A DNA stretch of 64,000 nucleotides from Kiloniella spongiae (GTDB taxonomy: Bacteria > Pseudomonadota > Alphaproteobacteria > Kiloniellales > Kiloniellaceae): positions 31,494-95,493 of the forward strand of contig NZ_LAQL01000017.1 of NCBI RefSeq assembly GCF_001026905.1. The letters are read 5' to 3'. Both the position numbers and the translations under genes were made by a program. The notes beneath the pieces were generated by a model. It did not search any database. It was not told the origin of the DNA and worked only from the letters and a program-made list of their open reading frames with translations. Of the stretch, positions 45,267 through 54,316 are shown piece by piece. Positions within the stretch are counted from its first letter, which is position 1. Each line of letters starts with the position of its first letter.

Positions 45267-46061
45267 TTACCCAAGCAAGAGGCTATCGCTGTCGAGTTCT
45301 TCGCCTCTGACTTTACCAAACATATCCACGAGGTCGTGGATTGTCATAGAACTGCGTTCTTCGCCGGAAACATCCAACACCACTTGGCCTTCATGCAGCA
45401 TAACTGTTCTGGTACCAAATTGAAGAGCCTGCCCCATAGAGTGGGTAATCATCAAAGTCGTGATACCGGTTTCGTTGACAATGTCATTTGTGAGTTCCAG
45501 CACAAAAGCCTGCATTCTTGGGTCAAGGGCGGCTGTGTGTTCATCAAGCAGCAGGCATTTTGTTGGTTGTAAGGTTGCCATAATCAAACTGACGGCTTGA
45601 CGCTGACCTCCACTGAGAAGTCCCATCTTATCCGATAAACGATCTTCCAGACCTAATCTCAGTCGAGACAGGCGTTCTCTGAAAATCTCATGCTTGTTAT
45701 TATTGATTGCCAAACCAAAACCGCGTTTTTGCCCTCTTGAATGGGCAAGGGAGAGATTTTCTTCGATGGTTAAGGCTTCACAGGTTCCAGCAAGCGGGTC
45801 CTGAAAAACACGCGAAACTAAACTGCTGCGCCGTGCTGCTTTCCAACGGCTGACGTTTTTATCATCAATTGTAATGGCACCGCTATCTGCGATGAGTTCT
45901 CCAGTCAAACAGTTCATAAAGGTGGATTTTCCGGCTCCGTTTGAACCGATGACGGTAACAAATTCCCCTTCGGCAACAGAGAGGTTCACCCCCTGAAGCG
46001 CGTTGTTTTCGTTTGGTGTACCTTTGCCAAAGGTGATGCGGAGATCTTCTACTTTGATCAT
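45267..46061 (-). CDS. ABC transporter ATP-binding protein (TrpZ-like)
   Basis: A 264-residue ABC ATPase. Walker A is GSNGAGKST (about 39-47), the signature is LSGGQRQA (about 149-156), Walker B is CLLLDEHTAALD and the switch His is in ITHSMGQAL. The E-H-T-A-A-L-D variant after Walker B is typical of ATPases that partner ABC_sub_bind systems. It starts 1 bp after the permease stop on the same strand, so it forms one operon with the permease and binding protein. Confidence 0.93.
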   Translation of the reverse strand: MIKVEDLRITFGKGTPNENNALQGVNLSVAEGEFVTVIGSNGAGKSTFMNCLTGELIADSGAITIDDKNVSRWKAARRSSLVSRVFQDPLAGTCEALTIEENLSLAHSRGQKRGFGLAINNNKHEIFRERLSRLRLGLEDRLSDKMGLLSGGQRQAVSLIMATLQPTKCLLLDEHTAALDPRMQAFVLELTNDIVNETGITTLMITHSMGQALQFGTRTVMLHEGQVVLDVSGEERSSMTIHDLVDMFGKVRGEELDSDSLLLG

Positions 46062-46062
46062 T

Positions 46063-46959
46063 TTAGTTCCCCCGCTTCATCAATTTTTTGAGAGGATTTT
46101 TAGCCCCAGGTAATATCAAGGCAATCGTTACCAATAAGGCAGTGACAAGATTGAGATCGGAAGGTTCCAACCCGATACTGTCAGCATTAAGGGCTAAGCC
46201 AATGGCTATACGATAGACAATTGAACCAAAGATACAGGCTAGGACTGCCATAAGCATGCCGCGTGTTGAGAAGATCGCTTCGCCTGCAATAAGGGCAGCA
46301 AGGCCGATAACAATGGTGCCAGTCCCAATCGTAATATCTGCAAAACCGTTCATTTGTGCGAACAAAGCTCCGGCCAAACCAACAAGGGCATTTGAAAGGG
46401 CCATCCCGATATAGGTTGTCTTGTTGGTATCAATTCCCTGTGCGCGGGCCATTTTCTGGTTCGCGCCGGTTGAGCGCATGGCTAATCCATAGTCAGAGTT
46501 CAGGAAGCGAGCCACGATGAGAGCAACCACAAAGACGATAATGGCAGCAATGATAGGTTTCAGGTAATAACCGGGTAGGCCTTGACCTTCAAAAGGTGTG
46601 AGAATTGTTTCTTCAGTAATGATCGCCACGTTCGGGCGACCCATGATGCGCAAATTAATTGAGTAGAGTGCAATCATGGTCAGGATAGAGGCCAAGAGAT
46701 TGAGAATTTTGAAACGCAGATTTAGAAAAGCAGTGACCAGCCCGGCCATGCCGCCTGCTAAGAAAGCAATAACTGTAGCCAGTATGGGGTTGTAGCCCGA
46801 GACGATCATGGTTGCACAGACGGCAGCCCCCAGGGGAAAAGATCCGTCGATCGTTAAATCGGGAAAGTCGAGAATTCTGAATGACAAGAAGACGGCTAAA
46901 GCAATCAGGCCATAGACCAAGCCTAATTCGATGGCACCCATAAAGGCAATAAGGTTCAT
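46063..46959 (-). CDS. ABC transporter permease (TrpY-like)
   Basis: A 298-residue inner-membrane permease with about eight hydrophobic segments. It belongs to the branched-chain amino acid/ribose type permease group: GLVYGLIALAVFLSFRILDFPDLTIDGSFPLGA is characteristic of the TrpY/ABC_sub_bind systems. It has the cytoplasmic loop RSTGANQKMARAQGID, where the ATPase couples. It is followed immediately by the ATPase gene and preceded by the binding protein gene 161 bp upstream. Confidence 0.92.
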   Translation of the reverse strand: MNLIAFMGAIELGLVYGLIALAVFLSFRILDFPDLTIDGSFPLGAAVCATMIVSGYNPILATVIAFLAGGMAGLVTAFLNLRFKILNLLASILTMIALYSINLRIMGRPNVAIITEETILTPFEGQGLPGYYLKPIIAAIIVFVVALIVARFLNSDYGLAMRSTGANQKMARAQGIDTNKTTYIGMALSNALVGLAGALFAQMNGFADITIGTGTIVIGLAALIAGEAIFSTRGMLMAVLACIFGSIVYRIAIGLALNADSIGLEPSDLNLVTALLVTIALILPGAKNPLKKLMKRGN

Positions 46960-47033
46960 TTATCCGAAGCCTTGCGGCTCTCTAACTGTTGTGTTTCTGC
47001 GTAGATCACGCTGCTTGGGTAGTTCCATAACGC

Positions 47034-47070
47034 AAGAAGACGAAATCCGCAAAACGAATTTCGTCTTCTT
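47034..47070 (-). terminator. Intercistronic hairpin between binding protein and permease genes
   Basis: A perfect 13-bp stem (47034-47046 with 47058-47070) with an 11-nt loop. No U-run follows on the minus strand, so it may act as an mRNA-stabilising 3' hairpin or a partial terminator that raises binding-protein output over the permease and ATPase. Confidence 0.6.
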
Positions 47071-47120
47071 TGAAAGCTTTTATATCTCTGTCGCTTTTGA
47101 CAAGGACAGAGAAAGGGATC

Positions 47121-48095
47121 TTATTTGATCACTTCAGTTGCACGTGCAATAACTTCTGGGGAAAGAGTAACACCCATTTTCTCTGCCATAGCAGGATTAA
47201 CAAAAAGGTTTGTTTTGCTCACGCCTTGGAATGCAATGTCACCTGCTGCTTTACCGTTGAGGATATCAGCAACAACTTTACCTGTTTGACGACCGACATC
47301 GTAGTAGTCAAAACCAAGAGCAGCCAATGCGCCACGTTTTACAGAATCTGTATCGCCAGCATAAACGGGGATCTGATTATCGATACCGACTTTTACAACA
47401 GCTTCGAAGGCTGAGATGATTGTATTGTCGGTTGCAACGTAAATAACGTCTGCTTTCCCAATCAGATTTTGTGCTGCGGTCAGAACTTCGCCTGTTTTTG
47501 TCGCAGGAGAAGCAATAACTTCAAAACCCTGGGCTGCACCATGCTTTTTAACAAGGTCCAGCAGAACAACCGAGTTAGCTTCGCCAGGGTTATAGGGAAC
47601 ACCAATGCTTTTTGCATTTGGTGTCAGTTCTTTGATTAGGGCAATGTGCTGATCAATTGGGGACAGATCACTTACACCGGTAACGTTTGTACCTGATGGA
47701 CCTTCGCTGGCAACCAGCTTTGCTGCAACAGGGTCCGTAACAGCCGAGAAGACAACAGGAATATCTTTTGTCGCAGCAACAACGGCCTGAGCAGAAGGGG
47801 TTGCAATTGGTACGATTACATCTGGGCCATTACCGATGTATTCTCTGGCGATCTGAGCAGCAGTTGCGGGATTACCCTGCGCACTTTTATAGAGGAAAGT
47901 AAGGTTTTTGCCTTCTTCAAAGCCCTGTGCTTTGAGTTCGTCACGGACACCGTCACGTACGGCATCAAGGGCAGGGTGTTCAACGATTGCAGTTGTGGCA
48001 ACAACGACATCTTCGGCTTGAGCTGTGAAGGGAAGCGCGAGGCCAAGTGCGACTGTCGCTGCAAAAATTTTGGATCCCAAATCTTTGGAAATCAT
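47121..48095 (-). CDS. ABC transporter substrate-binding protein (ABC_sub_bind/TrpX-like)
   Basis: A periplasmic binding protein of about 324 residues with a Sec signal ending near ALPFTAQAED. It has the ABC_sub_bind (PF04392-like) pattern: VVATTAIVEHPALDAVRDGV, AREYIGNGPDVIVPIATPSAQAV, and GFDYYDVGRQTGKVVADIL. Relatives bind tryptophan, tyrosine or related aromatic compounds in Firmicutes (TrpX); the ligand here is unproven. The ATG at 48095 has GGAGG 6 bp upstream. It is the first gene of a binding protein-permease-ATPase operon. Confidence 0.92.
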   Translation of the reverse strand: MISKDLGSKIFAATVALGLALPFTAQAEDVVVATTAIVEHPALDAVRDGVRDELKAQGFEEGKNLTFLYKSAQGNPATAAQIAREYIGNGPDVIVPIATPSAQAVVAATKDIPVVFSAVTDPVAAKLVASEGPSGTNVTGVSDLSPIDQHIALIKELTPNAKSIGVPYNPGEANSVVLLDLVKKHGAAQGFEVIASPATKTGEVLTAAQNLIGKADVIYVATDNTIISAFEAVVKVGIDNQIPVYAGDTDSVKRGALAALGFDYYDVGRQTGKVVADILNGKAAGDIAFQGVSKTNLFVNPAMAEKMGVTLSPEVIARATEVIK

Positions 48096-48464
48096 GATGT
48101 GCCTCCGAGATAGCAATTATATATTCATTTGAATGGTTCAGACTCGCTTAGCAACCACACATTGATAACGTATCAGGAGTCTGTCCATATTTGTTGTGGT
48201 GTATTAATCCTCGTCACTGCCGTGAAAGCAAGGGGATATGTTAAGAAGGCCTGATGTTTTCTGTTCGAATTTTAGTTTTAAATAAATGTCGATGTGAAAA
48301 CATTCATGCGACAAGCTAATACCAAATAGCTATTCGCGATCAGGGCTTTGCTTGTTCTTGAAAAGAAAAATCGACATAGTGTTATTCAATGTAATGTGCA
48401 TGTCAGACAAAGCATAAATCATAATAGATACAAAGAGCTGGTAAAGATTGTTGTGGACCATCGA
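48096..48464. other. Divergent promoter region, no gene seen
   Basis: A 369-bp gap between the TrpX-like gene (minus) and fdhD (plus). The frame upstream of fdhD is open, but no ribosome binding site supports a start earlier than 48465. It presumably contains both promoters. No riboswitch pattern is evident. Confidence 0.5.
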
Positions 48465-49448
48465 ATGAACGATACCAATCAGGAAAAAAAGACGCGCCAT
48501 CGAGTGGCAAAAGCGGACGAAGAAACACTGGCAGAATTTGTTTTGAGACCTGATCCTACCAAAGAAGGTTTGACTGAGTCTGTGGCTGGTACCGATCAGG
48601 ATGGCAATGTTATTGAAATTCCGGTTGTGGTCGAAAAACCCCTGACGCTTTTTCTGAATGGTCAGGAAATAGTGACAATGATGACCATTGGTGACTATCC
48701 TGACTATCTCGCTGTTGGTTACCTTCTAAACCAAAACATGTTGCGCCGCGATGATGTGATTACGGCGATTGATGTGGATGAAGAACTTGATCTGGTTGTT
48801 GTTCGAACAGAACGGGAGACCAATTATGAAGAGAAGCTCAAAAAGAAAACCCGGACATCTGGCTGTGCACAGGGGACTGTGTTCGGGGATTTGATGGAAA
48901 AGTTTGAAGATATAAAGCTTCCCGGCGATGCTAAAATTCACACATCATGGATCTATGCTCTCAGCCGTAAGGTCAATATGGTACCCAGCCTATATCTGGA
49001 AGCGGGGGCGATACATGGGTGTGTTTTGTGTCGGGGGGACCAGCCTTTGATTTATATCGAAGACGTTGGACGTCATAATGCCGTTGATAAAATTGCGGGT
49101 TACATGTTTTTGAATAACGTCACAGCCTCGGACAAGATTTTCTATACTACAGGCCGCTTAACATCAGAGATGGTAATTAAAACGGTACAAATGGGAATTC
49201 CTGTACTGGTTTCCCGTTCCGGCTTTACAGCTTGGGGTGTTGATCTGGCAAAAGAAGCCGGCCTGACCTTAATAGGACGAGCCAAAGGAAAACGTTTTAC
49301 GGCTCTTGCCGGGCAGGATCGAATTGTATTCGATCATCAGGCCTCTGATTTAAAGGATGAAGATCCTCGCCATCAAAGAGCTGCGGCCCGAGGGACTGAA
49401 ACTAAAATCCCAGGAACTGGAGTTAAAGAAGGTCAAACGGATGGTTGA
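48465..49448 (+). CDS. fdhD: Formate dehydrogenase accessory sulfurtransferase FdhD
   Basis: Transfers sulfur from a cysteine desulfurase to molybdenum cofactor for formate dehydrogenase. The 327 residues show the family core IEDVGRHNAVDKIAGY and GRLTSEMVIKTVQMGIPVLVSRS. The sulfur-carrying CxxC loop of E. coli FdhD is altered: the corresponding segment reads S-G-C-A-Q-G, while another C-x-x-C appears in GAIHGCVLCRGD. The ATG at 48465 is the best of several in-frame starts, though its ribosome binding site is poor. It overlaps mobA by 8 bp. Confidence 0.9.
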   Translation: MNDTNQEKKTRHRVAKADEETLAEFVLRPDPTKEGLTESVAGTDQDGNVIEIPVVVEKPLTLFLNGQEIVTMMTIGDYPDYLAVGYLLNQNMLRRDDVITAIDVDEELDLVVVRTERETNYEEKLKKKTRTSGCAQGTVFGDLMEKFEDIKLPGDAKIHTSWIYALSRKVNMVPSLYLEAGAIHGCVLCRGDQPLIYIEDVGRHNAVDKIAGYMFLNNVTASDKIFYTTGRLTSEMVIKTVQMGIPVLVSRSGFTAWGVDLAKEAGLTLIGRAKGKRFTALAGQDRIVFDHQASDLKDEDPRHQRAAARGTETKIPGTGVKEGQTDG

Positions 49449-50064
49449 TGTTGCAGGTGTGATATTGGCTGGCGGGTTAGCCCGTCGCATGGGCGGCGGT
49501 GATAAAGGCATGAAATCCTTGGCCGGAGAAAGCCTGCTTACCCGTATTATTAAACGAATAAAACCTCAAGTTGGACCGTTGGTCTTAAATGCCAATGGTG
49601 ACAGTCAGCGCTTCAATGACTTTTCGTTGCCTGTTGCAGCAGATGTTATTAGTGATAATCCGGGGCCTCTGGCTGGCATTCTGACTGGATTAGAGTGGGC
49701 GGCAGCACAGTCACCTGATGTAAAATGGATGGTATCTGTGCCTTGCGATGCCCCCTTTATTCCAATGGATCTTGTGGAAAAGTTAGTATCAGGGGCAATC
49801 AATCAGAACGTCCCTCTGGCTTGTGCTATGTCGCACGGTCGAACGCACCCTGTTGTTGGTCTGTGGTCCGTTGCGTTACGCGATGATCTGCGACAGGCGA
49901 TTGTACAAGAAGAAATGCGTAAGGTTGACCGCTGGACCGGGCGACATGGAATTTGTCAGGTTTCTTTTGACGATATTGTTATCGGAAATGAAGTTCTTGA
50001 CCCTTTCTATAATGCCAACAAGCCGGATGATTTGGTGAGGGTTGAGGGTTTATTGAAAGAATAG
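49441..50064 (+). CDS. mobA: Molybdenum cofactor guanylyltransferase
   Basis: Joins GMP to molybdopterin to make MGD, the cofactor form used by formate dehydrogenases and other DMSO-reductase family enzymes. The 207-residue protein has the nucleotidyltransferase glycine-rich start VILAGGLARRMGGGDKGM, then AGILTGLEW and the metal-binding PCDAPF. It overlaps the fdhD stop (start at 49441), so both are translated together, which suits the shared target enzyme class. Confidence 0.93.
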   Translation: MVDVAGVILAGGLARRMGGGDKGMKSLAGESLLTRIIKRIKPQVGPLVLNANGDSQRFNDFSLPVAADVISDNPGPLAGILTGLEWAAAQSPDVKWMVSVPCDAPFIPMDLVEKLVSGAINQNVPLACAMSHGRTHPVVGLWSVALRDDLRQAIVQEEMRKVDRWTGRHGICQVSFDDIVIGNEVLDPFYNANKPDDLVRVEGLLKE

Positions 50065-50427
50065 AGATAGTTAGCATTTTTGCGAAGGTGAATGTGTAAC
50101 AATAGGCTTTGCTAACATTTCGTACATCCTATTTATTAAAAGCTTGCCAGTCTTTATGTCAGGGTGTGATGGCTCCTTATTTCTTTTGTGCTTTCATACC
50201 CTGGTATAATTTGAAACTATGCGGATGGTTGTACTGAGATAAGGTTGATGCAATATCACCTTCAGACGTTTACCTAAGTTCCTGGTATCAGTTATTGGTT
50301 GGCTATCTCAATATTATCCCGTCTGTGGATGATCGTTGGAATAGTGTTACTCAGCTATTTTCACTTCACATGTTGTTTCATGACATGTTTTTTCATAGGA
50401 AAAGTTCATTTGTCACAATCTGTTGCT
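50065..50427. other. Intergenic region before an MFS gene, no gene seen
   Basis: About 360 bp. The MFS reading frame extends upstream through this DNA to a TTG at 50299, giving a hydrophobic and Cys-rich extension that does not look like MFS sequence. I therefore place the start at 50428. No RNA gene or terminator is obvious. Confidence 0.5.
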
Positions 50428-51720
50428 ATGTCTGACCGTCCGACGTCTATAGAAAAACCTCCTGCCAGTTTGTCATGGTTAATGTGGCTGTTGGGGGCGA
50501 TGCTTTTTTTGATTGGTTTTTTCCATCGCATTGCCTTTGGCGTTATGGCGGAACCTTTGACCATAGAGTTTGGGTTGACGGCGACGACCTTGGGAACGCT
50601 CGCGAGTTTTTACTATTATAGCTACGTCGTTATGCAGGTACCCGTCGGTGTTATGGCAGATCGTTTCGGACCGCGAAAACTTTTAACGACCGGGGCTGTT
50701 ATAGCTGCAATTGGGACCGCAATTTTTGCACTTGCGCCCAACTATTGGATTATCAGTTTTGGCCGTCTGTTGATCGGTGGTTCAGTGGCCGTGGCTTTTG
50801 TCACGATGATGAAGATTGCGCTGCATTGGTTTGACCTTAAACGCTTTGCGCTTCTGGTCGGTCTTGGGCTTTTATCCGGCAACTTGGGGGCTGTTGTTGC
50901 GGGGGCACCTCTGCAGCAAATGATTGAGTTGATTGGCTGGCGCTATGTCATGCTTGGTTTTGCGGGTATTACTGGGGTGCTGGCGTTGGCAACAGGGATT
51001 TGGTTGCGTGATGATCCCACGGATTTGGGGTATAAAAGCTATGGGCATGAACATGATGATACCCAACCGAAGCAATCTATTTTAGCAGACTTAAAAGAAG
51101 CGATTACCTATCGTACAGTTTTCCTTTTAACACTGGCATGCGGGGCATCAGCGGGATCAATGCTCACCTTTGGTGGGCTTTGGGGCGTACCTTTTCTTAA
51201 AGTAGCCTATGGTTTTACGACTTCTGAGGCTGCGTTGATAACCACTGTAACCTTGCTTGTTTGGGCCGGGAGTGGCGTCTTGCTGGGGCATTGGTCGGAT
51301 GCATCGGGGAAACGGAAATTACCCTTTGCGGTTCTGGCTCTTATCGCTGCTTTGGGATGGTTTGTCGTCACGCAAATACCTGATCTTTCAATTGTTGTAC
51401 TTGGCCTGGGATTGCTCACAGCGGCAACAGGAAGCTGTGTGATGATTGTTGGGTTGTCCTGGGCCAAAGAAGCTGTTCCTGCCCGTTTGCAGGGGACATC
51501 ACTCGGGTGGTGTAATACCGGGGTTATGATTGGCCCTATGGTCTTACAACCGTTAGCAGGCATTCTGATTGACCTGAACTGGAGTGGGGCAACTGAAGCC
51601 GGGCAACGTGTCTATGATGTTCCTGCTTTCGAAGTCGGGTTTATCCCTATGATCGTTTGGCTGGTAGTTGCTGCAGTTCTGGTGCTCTTTGCAGAAGAAA
51701 AACAAAATCCGTTTAAATGA
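50428..51720 (+). CDS. MFS transporter
   Basis: A 430-residue major facilitator with twelve helices. The loop after helix 2 reads GVMADRFGPRKLL, a full family signature. The N-terminal F-H-R-I-A-F-G-V-M-A-E-P-L and the GLGLLSGNLGAVVAGAPLQQM segments resemble the nitrate/glycerol-phosphate/hexuronate-like branches, but no substrate can be named. The chosen ATG at 50428 begins a hydrophilic leader before helix 1. Confidence 0.86.
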   Translation: MSDRPTSIEKPPASLSWLMWLLGAMLFLIGFFHRIAFGVMAEPLTIEFGLTATTLGTLASFYYYSYVVMQVPVGVMADRFGPRKLLTTGAVIAAIGTAIFALAPNYWIISFGRLLIGGSVAVAFVTMMKIALHWFDLKRFALLVGLGLLSGNLGAVVAGAPLQQMIELIGWRYVMLGFAGITGVLALATGIWLRDDPTDLGYKSYGHEHDDTQPKQSILADLKEAITYRTVFLLTLACGASAGSMLTFGGLWGVPFLKVAYGFTTSEAALITTVTLLVWAGSGVLLGHWSDASGKRKLPFAVLALIAALGWFVVTQIPDLSIVVLGLGLLTAATGSCVMIVGLSWAKEAVPARLQGTSLGWCNTGVMIGPMVLQPLAGILIDLNWSGATEAGQRVYDVPAFEVGFIPMIVWLVVAAVLVLFAEEKQNPFK

Positions 51721-51731
51721 TCGAATAATAA

Positions 51732-51773
51732 ATAAGGGCTGCCTAAGATGGACAGCCCTTATCAGTTTTATCG
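51732..51773. terminator. Terminator between MFS and thiY
   Basis: ATAAGGGCTG (51732-51741) pairs with CAGCCCTTAT (51753-51762). It lies between convergent genes and probably ends both; a short T-containing flank follows on the plus strand. Confidence 0.75.
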
Positions 51774-51782
51774 CAAGTGATT

Positions 51783-52733
51783 TTATTTAATGGTGACGGC
51801 ATAATCCGATACGTCACCGGTTTCCTTGATCAGGTCTTTGGCTTTCAGGAAATCAGCAAAATCGCTGTAGCGTCCTTCGTCCAAGGCAGCCGGACGCAAG
51901 GCAAAACGCGGAAGGGTATCTTTCCAGGCGCGGCGGTTTAGCTCATCATTAAGGTCAGGGTACGCTTTGATGAAAAGATTCCAACTTTTTTGTGGGTGAT
52001 TTATCAGGTAGATGGTGGCTTGCTCCAGTGCCTTGAGAAATCGTGGAAAGCGTGGATCAGCCACATTCTGGTTGTTTGCCACGAGAATAAGTTCGTCATA
52101 AGACGGCACGCCTTCTTCTTCGACATAAAAAGCACGACCTGGTTTTTTGACAATGTCCATCTGGTTAAGTTCGAAGTTGCGGAAAGCCCCGATGACAGCG
52201 TCGACCTGGCCTGAAATAAGTGAGGGAGACAGTGTGAAGTTAACATTAATCAATTCAACATCGCTCACGTCCAAACCATGTTTTTCCAGCATGGCGTCCA
52301 GAATGACATCTTCAAAGCCACCCACAGAATAACCAACTTTACGCCCTTTCAGGTCGGCAATGGATTTGATCGGGCTGTCTTTGAGGACGACAAGAGAATT
52401 CAAAGGTGTCGCTACCAGTGTACCTACCCGAGTGAGCGGAAGCCCTTCGGCAACTTGTAAATGGAGTTGAGGTTGGTAGGAAACGGCAAGTTCCGCTTTT
52501 CCTGCTGCGACCAGTTTTGGGGGATCGTTCGGATCAGCTGGGACAATAAGATCAACATCTAATCCCTGTTCGCTAAAGAAGCCTTTTTCCTTGGCAACAA
52601 CAAGGGTGGCGTGATCCGGGTTGACGAACCAGTCGAGCAAAACAGTTAGCTTTTCGCTGGCAACTGCTTGAGAGGAAAGGCTTAACAAACTGCCCATGGC
52701 GAATGCCGCAACAGTAATTTTTCGTAGCATCAT
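51783..52733 (-). CDS. thiY: ABC transporter substrate-binding protein for thiamine pyrimidine precursor (ThiY-like)
   Basis: A periplasmic NMT1/THI5-type binding protein of 316 residues with a Sec signal ending around SSQAVASEK. DWFVNPDHATLVVAKEKGFF, AVSYQPQLHLQV and VGYSVGGFEDVILD are typical of ThiY, which binds formylaminopyrimidine (FAMP) or a related precursor. It is the last gene of a TPP-riboswitch operon with thiD, an ATPase and a permease, which supports the pathway assignment. Two adjacent ATGs (52733 and 52730) are possible starts. Confidence 0.93.
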   Translation of the reverse strand: MMLRKITVAAFAMGSLLSLSSQAVASEKLTVLLDWFVNPDHATLVVAKEKGFFSEQGLDVDLIVPADPNDPPKLVAAGKAELAVSYQPQLHLQVAEGLPLTRVGTLVATPLNSLVVLKDSPIKSIADLKGRKVGYSVGGFEDVILDAMLEKHGLDVSDVELINVNFTLSPSLISGQVDAVIGAFRNFELNQMDIVKKPGRAFYVEEEGVPSYDELILVANNQNVADPRFPRFLKALEQATIYLINHPQKSWNLFIKAYPDLNDELNRRAWKDTLPRFALRPAALDEGRYSDFADFLKAKDLIKETGDVSDYAVTIK

Positions 52734-52754
52734 AAGATCCTTAAGTAAGGTTAT

Positions 52755-53513
52755 TTATCGTGTTTTGTGATCATCAAGTGAAAGGTATTGAAGAAGTCTG
52801 TGAAGGAGATGGTCTGTTATCAAATAGAGAGAGACAGCCATGATCGAGAGTATAAGAAGGGCAGCAAACATCAGGTCTATTTGCATACGGCCATTTGCAT
52901 GAAGCATCAGGTAACCTAATCCTTCTGATGACCCGACCCACTCACCCACGATCGCGCCAATCGGGGCTGTGGCCATGGCGACCCGCAAACCCGATGACAG
53001 TGAGGGCAGGGCAAGGGGGATGCGCACGTGGAGAAGAAAAGCCAATGGCTTGGCTCCCATGACTTGGGCTAGGGCCTGCCAGTCTTTTGGCGTTCGCCTG
53101 AGGCCATCATAAAAGGCTGCGGTTACCGGGAAATAGATAATTAAAACTGCCATGGCAACTTTTGACGGTAGGCCATAGCCCAACCACAAAACCAGAATTG
53201 GGGCGAGGGCAAAAACAGGTAGAGACTGGGTAATCACAAGGATAGGCGTTAACCAGTCACGCGCTGATTTTACCGTGGTGAGGATTAGGGCGGAACAACA
53301 GCCCAACAAACTGCCGATCAGAAAGCCCAGAATGATTTCAAGAAAGGTTATCCCTGCGTGACTGATTAGGGTATCAAGCCGTTGGAATAGAGCTTCGAAG
53401 ACAGCAAGAGGATCTGGCAAGATATAAGGGGGAGCTTCTGTGATATAAACCAGCATTTGCCAGACGAAAAGAAGTCCAGCCAAAATGATGAACGGGCGGA
53501 AGACTTTTATCAT
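52755..53513 (-). CDS. thiX: ABC transporter permease for thiamine precursor (ThiX-like)
   Basis: A 252-residue BPD_transp_1 family permease with about six helices. The EAA-type loop that touches the ATPase is visible in MGAKPLAFLLHVRIPLALPSLSSGLR. It overlaps the ATPase gene by 4 bp (53510-53513) and lies 21 bp before thiY. In the TPP-controlled setting it should carry the pyrimidine precursor across the inner membrane. Confidence 0.92.
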   Translation of the reverse strand: MIKVFRPFIILAGLLFVWQMLVYITEAPPYILPDPLAVFEALFQRLDTLISHAGITFLEIILGFLIGSLLGCCSALILTTVKSARDWLTPILVITQSLPVFALAPILVLWLGYGLPSKVAMAVLIIYFPVTAAFYDGLRRTPKDWQALAQVMGAKPLAFLLHVRIPLALPSLSSGLRVAMATAPIGAIVGEWVGSSEGLGYLMLHANGRMQIDLMFAALLILSIMAVSLYLITDHLLHRLLQYLSLDDHKTR

Positions 53514-54316
53514 GACAGGGTTTCATTATCAGATAGCTGTTTCATCAGGGTGTCATGTTCTTCTAATAAGCGTTCGTTCTTGATATTCCGCGGTGCTGTA
53601 TTTGAAGGCGTTAGTATCTCTACATTGGTAATTGTCGGTCCCTTCAAAATATAAATTATGTCCGCGAGTTTCAGGGCTTCAAGAGGATCGTGGGTGATCA
53701 TGACAACTGTTTTATCACTCAAATAACGAAAGGTTAGATCATGCATTTCCGTGCGTGTGACAGCGTCCAGTGCAGAAAAGGGTTCGTCCAAAAGGACAAT
53801 GGGGCGATCTTCCAGTAAAGTTCTTGCCAGTGCGGTCCTCTGGCGCATTCCACCAGACAGGTTTTCTGGTTTCATCTCCATAAATGGTTCCAGCCCTAAA
53901 TCGGCCAATAGTGATTTTGCTTTTATTTCGCTGATTGCGTCAGTGCCGGAGAGCTGTCTGAGTCTGTTGCCAATTAGGATATTTTCTAAAACGTTAAGCC
54001 ACGGAAGCAGCAACGCATCTTGTGTCATCCAACTTATTTTTCCTGAAAGCACAGAACCATCTACCGCTTTAATCGTGCCTTGATAAGACTCAGGAGGAAG
54101 CAAGCCGGCAATTGCTGTTAGAAGAGACGACTTTCCAACGCCGCTACGCCCCAGCAGCACATTCCATTTTCCGTTTTTCATATTAAGGGAAAAGTCTTTG
54201 AAAATTTGCCTCTCCTGGTAGGAAAGACAGAAATCCTGAATATGAATGTTGCTTGCTGGGTGAGGTATCATCAATGCAATTTTCTTATCTATAGTCTGGT
54301 TGGGTTTGACGTTCAA
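53510..54316 (-). CDS. thiZ: ABC transporter ATP-binding protein for thiamine precursor (ThiZ-like)
   Basis: A 268-residue ABC ATPase of the nitrate/sulfonate/taurine type. Walker A is GRSGVGKSS (about 56-64), the signature is LSGGMRQRTAL, Walker B is PIVLLDEPFSALD and the switch His is in VMITHDPLEA. It overlaps thiD by 4 bp and thiX by 4 bp, so the operon is tightly coupled. The N-terminal 18 residues before the ABC core are variable. Confidence 0.93.
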   Translation of the reverse strand: MNVKPNQTIDKKIALMIPHPASNIHIQDFCLSYQERQIFKDFSLNMKNGKWNVLLGRSGVGKSSLLTAIAGLLPPESYQGTIKAVDGSVLSGKISWMTQDALLLPWLNVLENILIGNRLRQLSGTDAISEIKAKSLLADLGLEPFMEMKPENLSGGMRQRTALARTLLEDRPIVLLDEPFSALDAVTRTEMHDLTFRYLSDKTVVMITHDPLEALKLADIIYILKGPTITNVEILTPSNTAPRNIKNERLLEEHDTLMKQLSDNETLS

